DNA of 64,000 bases from Solea solea (Eukaryota; Chordata; Actinopteri; Pleuronectiformes; Soleidae). Below are positions 53,271 to 64,000 of this stretch, piece after piece (positions within the stretch are counted from its first letter, which is position 1; each line of letters starts with the position of its first letter). Location of the stretch: assembly GCF_958295425.1 (NCBI RefSeq), contig NC_081137.1:8719738-8783737 (forward strand). Direction: 5' to 3'. Made by a program: the position numbers and the translations under genes. The notes under the pieces are model-generated. The model did no database searches. It saw only the letters and a list, made by a program, of their open reading frames with translations, and was not told where the DNA came from.

Positions 53271-54577
53271 GAAAAAAATCAGAAAACAGCCGTATACTTG
53301 CACAAAAACAGACACAAATAGAAAAACACATCCAAACAGTGAAATCATTGCAAAATCAAACACTGAAGGCATATAACTATATCTTATAAGATTTTAACTT
53401 TATTTGTGAGGTTTATGTTATGGGACAGTAGAAAATTGAAAAAAATCAGAAAATAGCCGTATACTTGCACAAAAACAGACACAAATAGAAAAACACATCC
53501 AAACAGTGAAATCATTGCAAAATCAAACACTGAGGGTACAGAAGTATATCTTATAAGATGTTAACTTTATTTGTGAGGTTTATGTTATGGGACAGTAGAA
53601 AATTGAAAAAAATCAGAAAACAGCCGTATACTTGCACAAAAACAGACACAAAGAGAAAAACACATCCAAACAGTGAAATCATTGCAAAATCAAACACTGA
53701 GGGTACAGAAGTATATCTTATAAGATTTTAACTTTATTTGTGAGGTTTATGTTATGGGACAGTAGAAAATTGAAAAAAATCAGAAAACAGCCGTATACTT
53801 GCTGAATGTGCACAAAAACAGACACAAATAGAAAAACACATCCAAACAGTGAAATCATTCCAAAATCAAACACTGAAGGCATATAACTATATCTTATAAG
53901 ATTTTAACTTTATTTGTGAGGTTTATGTTATGGGACAGTAGAAAATTGAAAAAAATCAGAAAACAGCCGTATACTTGCTGAATGTGCACAAAAACAGACA
54001 CAAATAGAAAAACACATCCAAACAGTGAAATCATTGCAAAATCAAACACTGAGGGTAGAGAAGTATATCTTATAAGATTTTAACTTTATTTGTGAGGTAT
54101 ATGTTATGGGACAGTAGAAAATTGAAAAAAATCAGAAAACAGCCGTATACTTGCACAAAAACAGACACAAATAGAAAAACACATCCAAACAGTGAAATCA
54201 TTGCAAAATCAAACACTGAGGGTACAGAAGTATATCTTATAAGATTTTTACTTTATTTGTGAGGTTTATGTTATGGGACAGTAGAAAATTGAAAAAAATC
54301 AGAAAACAGCCGTATACTTGCTGAATGTACACAAAAACAGACACAAATAGAAAAACACATCCAAAGAGTGAAATCATTGCAAAATCAAACACTGAGGGTA
54401 CAGAAGTATATCTTATAAGATGTTAACTTTATTTGTGAGGTTTATGTTATGGGACAGTAGAAAATTGAAAAAAATCAGAAAACAGCCGTATACTTGCACA
54501 AAAACAGACACAAATAGAAAAACACATCCAAAGAGTGAAATCATTGCAAAATCAAACACTGAGGGTACAGAAGTATA
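53215..54577 (+). repeat. 8-monomer higher-order unit I, copy 1 (1,363 bp)
   Basis: Order is SSSL LSLS (3 L, 5 S = 1,363 bp exactly). Monomer markers in order: AAGGCATATAAC junction, GAAAATAGCCG (53,454), ACAAAGAGAAAAAC (near 53,650), CATTCC with AAGGCATATAAC (53,859), GGGTAGAGAAG, GAGGTATATG (near 54,096), GAATGTACACAAA with CCAAAGAG, then an S monomer with CCAAAGAG. Several of these monomers (GAGGTATATG, GTACACAAA) also occur in block G, so the unit was assembled from monomer types already present in the array. Confidence 0.9.
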
Positions 54578-55940
54578 TCTTATAAGATGTTAACTTTATT
54601 TGTGAGGTTTATGTTATGGGACAGTAGAAAATTGAAAAAAATCAGAAAACAGCCGTATACTTGCACAAAAACAGACACAAATAGAAAAACACATCCAAAC
54701 AGTGAAATCATTGCAAAATCAAACACTGAAGGCATATAACTATATCTTATAAGATTTTAACTTTATTTGTGAGGTTTATGTTATGGGACAGTAGAAAATT
54801 GAAAAAAATCAGAAAATAGCCGTATACTTGCACAAAAACAGACACAAATAGAAAAACACATCCAAACAGTGAAATCATTGCAAAATCAAACACTGAGGGT
54901 ACAGAAGTATATCTTATAAGATGTTAACTTTATTTGTGAGGTTTATGTTATGGGACAGTAGAAAATTGAAAAAAATCAGAAAACAGCCGTATACTTGCAC
55001 AAAAACAGACACAAAGAGAAAAACACATCCAAACAGTGAAATCATTGCAAAATCAAACACTGAGGGTACAGAAGTATATCTTATAAGATTTTAACTTTAT
55101 TTGTGAGGTTTATGTTATGGGACAGTAGAAAATTGAAAAAAATCAGAAAACAGCCGTATACTTGCTGAATGTGCACAAAAACAGACACAAATAGAAAAAC
55201 ACATCCAAACAGTGAAATCATTCCAAAATCAAACACTGAAGGCATATAACTATATCTTATAAGATTTTAACTTTATTTGTGAGGTTTATGTTATGGGACA
55301 GTAGAAAATTGAAAAAAATCAGAAAACAGCCGTATACTTGCTGAATGTGCACAAAAACAGACACAAATAGAAAAACACATCCAAACAGTGAAATCATTGC
55401 AAAATCAAACACTGAGGGTAGAGAAGTATATCTTATAAGATTTTAACTTTATTTGTGAGGTATATGTTATGGGACAGTAGAAAATTGAAAAAAATCAGAA
55501 AACAGCCGTATACTTGCACAAAAACAGACACAAATAGAAAAACACATCCAAACAGTGAAATCATTGCAAAATCAAACACTGAGGGTACAGAAGTATATCT
55601 TATAAGATTTTTACTTTATTTGTGAGGTTTATGTTATGGGACAGTAGAAAATTGAAAAAAATCAGAAAACAGCCGTATACTTGCTGAATGTACACAAAAA
55701 CAGACACAAATAGAAAAACACATCCAAAGAGTGAAATCATTGCAAAATCAAACACTGAGGGTACAGAAGTATATCTTATAAGATGTTAACTTTATTTGTG
55801 AGGTTTATGTTATGGGACAGTAGAAAATTGAAAAAAATCAGAAAACAGCCGTATACTTGCACAAAAACAGACACAAATAGAAAAACACATCCAAAGAGTG
55901 AAATCATTGCAAAATCAAACACTGAGGGTACAGAAGTATA
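54578..55940 (+). repeat. 8-monomer higher-order unit I, copy 2 (1,363 bp)
   Basis: This is the tandem copy at exact offset 1,363 bp. GAAAATAGCCG at 54,817, the second GAGGTATATG near 55,459 and GAATGTACACAAA near 55,690 keep order and spacing. I saw no difference from copy 1 at any diagnostic site. Confidence 0.9.
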
Positions 55941-58243
55941 TCTTATAAGATGTTAACTTTATTTGTGAGGTTTATGTTATGGGACAGTAGAAAATTGAAA
56001 AAAATCAGAAAACAGCCGTATACTTGCACAAAAACAGACACAAATAGAAAAACACATCCAAACAGTGAAATCATTGCAAAATCAAACACTGAAGGCATAT
56101 AACTATATCTTATAAGATTTTAACTTTATTTGTGAGGTTTATGTTATGGGACAGTAGAAAATTGAAAAAAATCAGAAAATAGCCGTATACTTGCACAAAA
56201 ACAGACACAAATAGAAAAACACATCCAAACAGTGAAATCATTGCAAAATCAAACACTGAGGGTACAGAAGTATATCTTATAAGATGTTAACTTTATTTGT
56301 GAGGTTTATGTTATGGGACAGTAGAAAATTGAAAAAAATCAGAAAACAGCCGTATACTTGCACAAAAACAGACACAAAGAGAAAAACACATCCAAACAGT
56401 GAAATCATTGCAAAATCAAACACTGAGGGTACAGAAGTATATCTTATAAGATTTTAACTTTATTTGTGAGGTTTATGTTATGGGACAGTAGAAAATTGAA
56501 AAAAATCAGAAAACAGCCGTATACTTGCTGAATGTGCACAAAAACAGACACAAATAGAAAAACACATCCAAACAGTGAAATCATTCCAAAATCAAACACT
56601 GAAGGCATATAACTATATCTTATAAGATTTTAACTTTATTTGTGAGGTTTATGTTATGGGACAGTAGAAAATTGAAAAAAATCAGAAAACAGCCGTATAC
56701 TTGCTGAATGTGCACAAAAACAGACACAAATAGAAAAACACATCCAAAGAGTGAAATCATTGCAAAATCAAACACTGAGGGTACAGAAGTATATCTTATA
56801 AGATGTTAACTTTATTTGTGAGGTTTATGTTATGGGACAGTAGAAAATTGAAAAAAATCAGAAAACAGCCGTATACTTGCACAAAAACAGACACAAATAG
56901 AAAAACATATCCAAACAGTGAAATCATTGCAAAATCAAACACTGAAGGCATATAACTATATCTTATAAGATTTTAACTTTATTTGTGAGGTTTATGTTAT
57001 GGGACAGTAGAAAATTGAAAAAAATCAGAAAACAGCCGTATACTTGCACAAAAACAGACACAAATAGAAAAACACATCCAAAGAGTGAAATCATTGCAAA
57101 ATCAAACACTGAGGGTAAATAACTATATCTTATAAGATTTTAACTTTATTTGTGAGGTTTATGTTATGGGACAGTAGAAAATTGAAAAAAATCAGAAAAC
57201 AGCCGTATACTTGCACAAAAACAGACACAAATAGAAAAACACATCCAAACAGTGAAATCATTGCAAAATCAAACACTGAGGGTACAGAAGTATATCTTAT
57301 AAGATTTTAACTTTATTTGTGAGGTTTATGTTATGGGACAGTAGAAAATTGAAAAAAATCAGAAAACAGCCGTATACTTGCTGAATGTGCACAAAAACAG
57401 ACACAAATAGAAAAACACATCCAAACAGTGAAATCATTGCAAAATCAAACACTGAGGGTAGAGAAGTATATCTTATAAGATTTTAACTTTATTTGTGAGG
57501 TTTATGTTATGGGACAGTAGAAAATTGAAAAAAATCAGAAAACTGCCGTATACTTGCACAAAAACAGACACAAATAGAAAAACACATCCAAAGAGTGAAA
57601 TCATTGCAAAATCAAACACTGAGGGTACAGAAGTATATCTTATAAGATGTTAACTTTATTTGTGAGGTTTATGTTATGGGACAGTAGAAAATTTAAAAAA
57701 ATCAGAAAACAGCCGTATACTTGCTGAATGTGCACAAAAACAGACACAAATAGAAAAACACATCCAAAGAGTGAAATCATTGCAAAATCAAACACTGAGG
57801 GTACAGAAGTATATCTTATAAGATGTTAACTTTATTTGTGAGGTTTATGTTATGGGACAGTAGAAAATTTAAAAAAAACAGAAAACAGCCGTATACTTGC
57901 TGAATGTGCACAAAAACAGACACAAATAGAAAAACACATCCAAACAGTGAAATCATTGCAAAATCAAACACTGAGGGTACAGAAGTATATCTTATAAGAT
58001 TTTAACTTTATTTGTGAGGTTTATGTTATGGGACAGTAGAAAATTGAAAAAAATCAGAAAACAGCCGTATACTTGCACAAAAACAGACACAAATAGAAAA
58101 ACACATCCAAACAGTGAAATCATTGCAAAATCAAACACTGAGGGTACAGAAGTATATCTTATAAGATTTTTACTTTATTTGTGAGGTTTATGTTATGGGA
58201 CAGTAGAAAATTGAAAAAAATCAGAAAACAGCCGTATACTTGC
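55730..58243 (+). repeat. Duplicated block J, copy 1 (2.5 kb)
   Basis: This block recurs at 59,169-61,682 with offset 3,439 bp (20 monomers). Markers are GAAAATAGCCG 56,180/59,619, AACATATCC near 56,907/60,346, GGGTAAATAAC after CCAAAGAG near 57,115/60,555, AAAACTGCCG 57,544/60,983, and TTTAAAAAAAACAG near 57,879/61,318. The only difference noticed is CCAAAGAG at 57,769 versus CCAAACAG at 61,208. The block includes the partial third copy of unit I, so it was duplicated after that HOR formed. Confidence 0.88.
55941..56750 (+). repeat. 8-monomer higher-order unit I, partial copy 3
   Basis: The first four monomers of the unit recur (GAAAATAGCCG at 56,180, ACAAAGAGAAAAAC near 56,376, CATTCC near 56,585). 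The next L monomer has CCAAAGAG and not the CCAAACAG/GGGTAGAG combination of the unit, so the HOR breaks here. This partial copy is also the start of the sequence duplicated 3,439 bp downstream. Confidence 0.88.
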
Positions 58244-59168
58244 TGAATGTGCACAAAAACAGACACAAATAGAAAAACACATCCAAAGAGTGAAATCATT
58301 GCAAAATCAAACACTGAGGGTACAGAAGTATATCTTATAAGATGTTAACTTTATTTGTGAGGTTTATGTTATGGGACAGTAGAAAATTGAAAAAAATCAG
58401 AAAACAGCCGTATACTTGCTGAATGTGCACAAAAACAGACACAAATAGAAAAACACATCCAAACAGTGAAATCATTGCAAAATCAAACACTGAGGGTACA
58501 GAAGTATATCTTATAAGATGTTAACTTTATTTGTGAGGTTTATGTTATGGGACAGTAGAAAATTGAAAAAAATCAGAAAACAGCCGTATACTTGCTGAAT
58601 GTGCACAAAAACAGACACAAATAGAAAAACACATCCAGACAGTGAAATCATTGCAAAATCAAACACTGAGGGTACAGAAGTATATCTTATAAGATGTTAA
58701 CTTTATTTGTGAGGTTTATGTTATGGGACAGTAGAAAATAGAAAAAAATCAGAAAACAGCCGTATACTTGCTGAATGTGCACAAAAACAGACACAAATAG
58801 AAAAACACATCCAAAGAGTGAAATCATTGCAAAATCAAACACTGAGGGTACAGAAGTATATCTTATAAGATGTTAACTTTATTTGTGAGGTTTATGTTAT
58901 GGGACAGTAGAAAATTGAAAAAAATCAGAAAACAGCCGTATACTTGCTGAATATGCACAAAAACAGACACAAATAGAAAAACACATCCAAACAGTGAAAT
59001 CATTGCAAAATCAAACACTGAGGGTAAATAACTATATCTTATAAGATTTTAACTTTATTTGTGAGGTTTATGTTATGGGACAGTAGAAAATTGAAAAAAA
59101 TCAGAAAACAGCCGTATACTTGCTGAATGTGCACAAAAACAGACACAAATAGAAAAACACATCCAAAC
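58244..59168 (+). repeat. Spacer monomers between block J copies
   Basis: These are mostly L monomers, including CCAGACAG at about 58,636, AAAATAGAAAA near 58,738 and GAATATGCAC at 58,953. The same marker order is found at 50.6-50.9 kb. They lie between the two block-J copies, so the duplicated unit was probably the full 3,439 bp with this part divergent or replaced in one copy. No other content. Confidence 0.75.
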
Positions 59169-61682
59169 AGTGAAATCATTGCAAAATCAAACACTGAGGG
59201 TACAGAAGTATATCTTATAAGATGTTAACTTTATTTGTGAGGTTTATGTTATGGGACAGTAGAAAATTGAAAAAAATCAGAAAACAGCCGTATACTTGCA
59301 CAAAAACAGACACAAATAGAAAAACACATCCAAAGAGTGAAATCATTGCAAAATCAAACACTGAGGGTACAGAAGTATATCTTATAAGATGTTAACTTTA
59401 TTTGTGAGGTTTATGTTATGGGACAGTAGAAAATTGAAAAAAATCAGAAAACAGCCGTATACTTGCACAAAAACAGACACAAATAGAAAAACACATCCAA
59501 ACAGTGAAATCATTGCAAAATCAAACACTGAAGGCATATAACTATATCTTATAAGATTTTAACTTTATTTGTGAGGTTTATGTTATGGGACAGTAGAAAA
59601 TTGAAAAAAATCAGAAAATAGCCGTATACTTGCACAAAAACAGACACAAATAGAAAAACACATCCAAACAGTGAAATCATTGCAAAATCAAACACTGAGG
59701 GTACAGAAGTATATCTTATAAGATGTTAACTTTATTTGTGAGGTTTATGTTATGGGACAGTAGAAAATTGAAAAAAATCAGAAAACAGCCGTATACTTGC
59801 ACAAAAACAGACACAAAGAGAAAAACACATCCAAACAGTGAAATCATTGCAAAATCAAACACTGAGGGTACAGAAGTATATCTTATAAGATTTTAACTTT
59901 ATTTGTGAGGTTTATGTTATGGGACAGTAGAAAATTGAAAAAAATCAGAAAACAGCCGTATACTTGCTGAATGTGCACAAAAACAGACACAAATAGAAAA
60001 ACACATCCAAACAGTGAAATCATTCCAAAATCAAACACTGAAGGCATATAACTATATCTTATAAGATTTTAACTTTATTTGTGAGGTTTATGTTATGGGA
60101 CAGTAGAAAATTGAAAAAAATCAGAAAACAGCCGTATACTTGCTGAATGTGCACAAAAACAGACACAAATAGAAAAACACATCCAAAGAGTGAAATCATT
60201 GCAAAATCAAACACTGAGGGTACAGAAGTATATCTTATAAGATGTTAACTTTATTTGTGAGGTTTATGTTATGGGACAGTAGAAAATTGAAAAAAATCAG
60301 AAAACAGCCGTATACTTGCACAAAAACAGACACAAATAGAAAAACATATCCAAACAGTGAAATCATTGCAAAATCAAACACTGAAGGCATATAACTATAT
60401 CTTATAAGATTTTAACTTTATTTGTGAGGTTTATGTTATGGGACAGTAGAAAATTGAAAAAAATCAGAAAACAGCCGTATACTTGCACAAAAACAGACAC
60501 AAATAGAAAAACACATCCAAAGAGTGAAATCATTGCAAAATCAAACACTGAGGGTAAATAACTATATCTTATAAGATTTTAACTTTATTTGTGAGGTTTA
60601 TGTTATGGGACAGTAGAAAATTGAAAAAAATCAGAAAACAGCCGTATACTTGCACAAAAACAGACACAAATAGAAAAACACATCCAAACAGTGAAATCAT
60701 TGCAAAATCAAACACTGAGGGTACAGAAGTATATCTTATAAGATTTTAACTTTATTTGTGAGGTTTATGTTATGGGACAGTAGAAAATTGAAAAAAATCA
60801 GAAAACAGCCGTATACTTGCTGAATGTGCACAAAAACAGACACAAATAGAAAAACACATCCAAACAGTGAAATCATTGCAAAATCAAACACTGAGGGTAG
60901 AGAAGTATATCTTATAAGATTTTAACTTTATTTGTGAGGTTTATGTTATGGGACAGTAGAAAATTGAAAAAAATCAGAAAACTGCCGTATACTTGCACAA
61001 AAACAGACACAAATAGAAAAACACATCCAAAGAGTGAAATCATTGCAAAATCAAACACTGAGGGTACAGAAGTATATCTTATAAGATGTTAACTTTATTT
61101 GTGAGGTTTATGTTATGGGACAGTAGAAAATTTAAAAAAATCAGAAAACAGCCGTATACTTGCTGAATGTGCACAAAAACAGACACAAATAGAAAAACAC
61201 ATCCAAACAGTGAAATCATTGCAAAATCAAACACTGAGGGTACAGAAGTATATCTTATAAGATGTTAACTTTATTTGTGAGGTTTATGTTATGGGACAGT
61301 AGAAAATTTAAAAAAAACAGAAAACAGCCGTATACTTGCTGAATGTGCACAAAAACAGACACAAATAGAAAAACACATCCAAACAGTGAAATCATTGCAA
61401 AATCAAACACTGAGGGTACAGAAGTATATCTTATAAGATTTTAACTTTATTTGTGAGGTTTATGTTATGGGACAGTAGAAAATTGAAAAAAATCAGAAAA
61501 CAGCCGTATACTTGCACAAAAACAGACACAAATAGAAAAACACATCCAAACAGTGAAATCATTGCAAAATCAAACACTGAGGGTACAGAAGTATATCTTA
61601 TAAGATTTTTACTTTATTTGTGAGGTTTATGTTATGGGACAGTAGAAAATTGAAAAAAATCAGAAAACAGCCGTATACTTGC
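59169..61682 (+). repeat. Duplicated block J, copy 2 (2.5 kb)
   Basis: This copy corresponds to 55,730-58,243. It ends where copy 1 passes into an L monomer and this copy into an additional S monomer with GATTTTTAC (61.6-61.77 kb), again a single-monomer gain. It carries the fourth GAAAATAGCCG in the window (59,619) and the matching ACAAAGAGAAAAAC near 59,815. Confidence 0.88.
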
Positions 61683-64000
61683 ACAAAAACAGACACAAAT
61701 AGAAAAACACATCCAAACAGTGAAATCATTGCAAAATCAAACACTGAGGGTACAGAAGTATATCTTATAAGATTTTTACTTTATTTGTGAGGTTTATGTT
61801 ATGGGACAGTAGAAAATTGAAAAAAATCAGAAAACAGCCGTATACTTGCTGAATGTGCACAAAAACAGACACAAATAGAAAAACACATCCAAAGAGTGAA
61901 ATCATTGCAAAATCAAACACTGAGGGTACAGAAGTATATCTTATAAGATGTTAACTTTATTTGTGAGGTTTATGTTATGGGACAGTAGAAAATTGAAAAA
62001 AATCAGAAAACAGCCGTATACTTGCTGAATGTGCACAAAAACAGACACAAATAGAAAAACACATCCAAACAGTGAAATCATTGCAAAATCAAACACTGAG
62101 GGTACAGAAGTATATCTTATAAGATGTTAACTTTATTTGTGAGGTTTATGTTATGGGACAGTAGAAAATTGAAAAAAATCAGAAAACAGCCGTATACTTG
62201 CACAAAAACAGACACAAAAAGAAAAACACATCCAAACAGTGAAATCATTGCAAAATCAAACACTGAGGGTACAGACATATATCTTATAAGATGTTAACTT
62301 TATTTGTGAGGTTTATGTTATGGGACAGTAGAAAATTGAAAAAAATCAGAAAACAGCCGTATACTTGCACAAAAACAGACACAAATAGAAAAACACATCC
62401 AAACAGTGAAATCATTGCAAAATCAAACACTGAAGGCATATAACTATATCTTATAACATTTTAACTTTATTTGTGAGGTTTATGTTATGGGACAGTAGAA
62501 AATTGAAAAAAATCAGAAAACAGCCGTATACTTGCTGAATGTGCACAAAAACAGACACAAATAGCAAAACACATCCAAACAGTGAAATCATTGCAAAATC
62601 AAACACTGAAGGCATATAACTATATCTTATAAGATTTTAACTTTATTTGTGAGGTTTATGTTATGGGACAGTAGAAAATTGAAAAAAATCAGAAAACAGC
62701 CGTATACTTGCTGAATGTGCACAAAAACAGACACAAATAGCAAAACACATTCAAACAGTGAAATCATTGCAAAATCAAACACTGAGGGTACAGAAGTATA
62801 TCTTATAAGATTTTTACTTTATTTGTGAGGTTTATGTTATGGGACAGTAGAAAATTGAAAAAAATCAGAAAACAGCCGTATACTTGCTGAATGTGCACAA
62901 AAACAGACACAAATAGAAAAACACATCCAAAGAGTGAAATCATTGCAAAATCAAACACTGAGGGTACAGAAGTATATCTTATAAGATGTTAACTTTATTT
63001 GTGAGGTTTATGTTATGGGACAGTAGAAAATTTAAAAAAATCAGAAAACAGCCGTATACTTGCACAAAAACAGACACAAATAGAAAAACACATCCAAACA
63101 GTGAAATCATTGCAAAATCAAACACTGAGGGTACAGAAGTATATCTTATAAGATTTTTACTTTATTTGTGAGGTTTATGTTATGGGACAGTAGAAAATTG
63201 AAAAAAATCAGAAAACAGCCGTATACTTGCTGAATGTGCACAAAAACAGACACAAATAGAAAAACACATCCAAAGAGTGAAATCATTGCAAAATCAAACA
63301 CTGAGGGTACAGAAGTATATCTTATAAGATGTTAACTTTATTTGTGAGGTTTATGTTATGGGACAGTAGAAAATTGAAAAAAATCAGAAAACAGCCGTAT
63401 ACTTGCACAAAAACAGACACAAATAGAAAAACACATCCAAACAGTGAAATCATTGCAAAATCAAACACTGAGGGTACAGAAGTATATCTTATAAGATGTT
63501 AACTTTATTTGTGAGGTTTATGTTATGGGACAGTAGAAAATAGAAAAAAATCAGAAAACAGCCGTATACTTGCTGAATGTGCACAAAAACAGACACAAAT
63601 AGAAAAACACATCCAAACAGTGAAATCATTGCAAAATCAAACACTGAGGGTACAGAAGTATATCTTATAAGATGTTAACTTTATTTGTGAGGTTTATGTT
63701 ATGGGACAGTAGAAAATTGAAAAAAGTCAGAAAACAGCCGTATACTTGCTGAATGTGCACAAAAACAGACACAAATAGCAAAACACATCCAAACAGTGAA
63801 ATCATTGCAAAATCAAACACTGAGGGTACAGAAGTATATCTTATAAGATGTTAACTTTATTTGTGAGGTTTATGTTATGGGACAGTAGAAAATTTAAAAA
63901 AATCAGAAAACAGCCGTATACTTGCTGAATGTGCACAAAAACAGACACAAATAGAAAAACACATCCAAACAGTGAAATCATTGCAAAATCAAACACTGAG
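61683..64000 (+). repeat. Sub-array K: monomers with raised private variation, to window end
   Basis: The satellite continues to the last base. Less common changes cluster here: ACAGACATATATC near 62,276, CTTATAACATT (62,457, breaking the palindrome), AGCAAAACAC (62,565, 62,741, 63,779), CATTCAAAC (62,751), AAAATAGAAAA (63,542) and AAAAAGTCAG (63,726). AGCAAAACAC is otherwise seen only near 7,236. No multi-kilobase duplication was found for the last 2 kb. The window ends 162 bases into a monomer. Confidence 0.75.

Larger units (their letters stand above)
1..64000 (+). repeat. Satellite DNA array, 167/176-bp monomer, whole window
   Basis: The window is a continuous direct-repeat array. Each monomer carries the same ordered landmarks: a 12-bp palindrome ATCTTATAAGAT, GTTAAC or a variant of it, TTTGTGAGGTTTATGTTATG, GGACAGTAG, a run of A-tracts, CAGCCGTATACTTGC, CACATCCAAA(C/G)AGTG, ATTGCAAAATC and CACTGAGGGTACAG. 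Landmark spacing is 167 or 176 bp throughout. The 63,818 bp between the first and last TCTTATAAGA fits 372 monomers with 188 long and 184 short, allowing for two 1-bp insertions. No inverted monomers, transposon insertions or unique spacers were seen. Array size, monomer length and HOR structure are typical of centromeric or pericentromeric satellites in animals and plants. The family was not recognised, and centromere identity is inferred. The window begins and ends inside a monomer, so the array extends beyond both edges. Confidence 0.98.

Noticed and set aside
1..64000. CRISPR array
   Set aside because: Repeat periodicity is 167/176 bp with no short repeat and unique spacer pattern; all of each unit is conserved, and no cas genes are present.
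1..64000. CENP-B box
   Set aside because: The motif needs TTCG and a CGGG core. The consensus monomer has a single CpG in CCGTATAC and no TTCG, so there is no match.
1..64000. Human-type alpha satellite, because of the ~171-bp mean unit
   Set aside because: The mean length is similar but the monomer sequence does not resemble alpha satellite as I know it, and the mean is just a mix of 167 and 176 bp units.
1..64000. Transposon or retroelement remnants
   Set aside because: I found no terminal repeats, no target-site duplications and no reading frame beyond about 61 codons; nothing interrupts the monomer series.

Overview
The whole 64 kb window is one uninterrupted, head-to-tail satellite DNA array. 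I see no gene, RNA gene, mobile element, CRISPR array, or non-repeat spacer in it. Every monomer I followed points the same way on the + strand. The monomer is AT-rich (about 31% G+C by hand count of one copy) and comes in two lengths: a short form (S) of 167 bp and a long form (L) of 176 bp. They differ by a 9-bp segment between two TGC triplets. Spacing between the first and last copies of the conserved TCTTATAAGA segment (positions 21 and 63839) fits 372 monomers, about 188 L and 184 S, once two 1-bp insertions are allowed for.

This is eukaryotic, constitutive-heterochromatin-type sequence. A unit near nucleosome-repeat length, a large homogeneous array, higher-order repeats (HORs) and a single CpG per monomer that decays mainly by transitions fit a centromeric or pericentromeric satellite in an organism with cytosine methylation. 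I do not recognise the family, so I do not name a species. Centromere function is an inference.

Layout: 1-5.8 kb is a sub-array with private GGTTCAG variants and roughly 12-monomer duplications (offsets 2,085 and 2,076 bp). 5.8-8.6 kb is a more diverged stretch with many private substitutions. 8.6-13.1 kb holds mixed monomers with small dimer and trimer duplications. 13,127-24,490 is a 5,682-bp, 33-monomer unit present twice in tandem. 22.3-30.6 kb is a further tandem duplication of about 4.2 kb, overlapping the previous one and modified by a two-monomer loss and a one-monomer gain. 30.6-36.7 kb is mixed. 36,672-40,083 is a 1,706-bp 10-monomer HOR in two copies. 39.6-45.6 kb is a 2,893/3,060-bp duplication. 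45.7-53.3 kb is a patchwork of 3,060- and 3,607-bp offset duplications, tracked by a heritable 1-bp insertion. 53,215-56,750 is a 1,363-bp 8-monomer HOR in about 2.6 copies. 55.7-61.7 kb is a 3,439-bp offset duplication. 62-64 kb again has more private substitutions.

No genes work together here. What the window records is serial unequal exchange: adjacent blocks are repeatedly duplicated as whole multi-monomer units, so unit size changes every few kilobases. Open frames up to 61 codons recur, but they are by-products of the monomer sequence.
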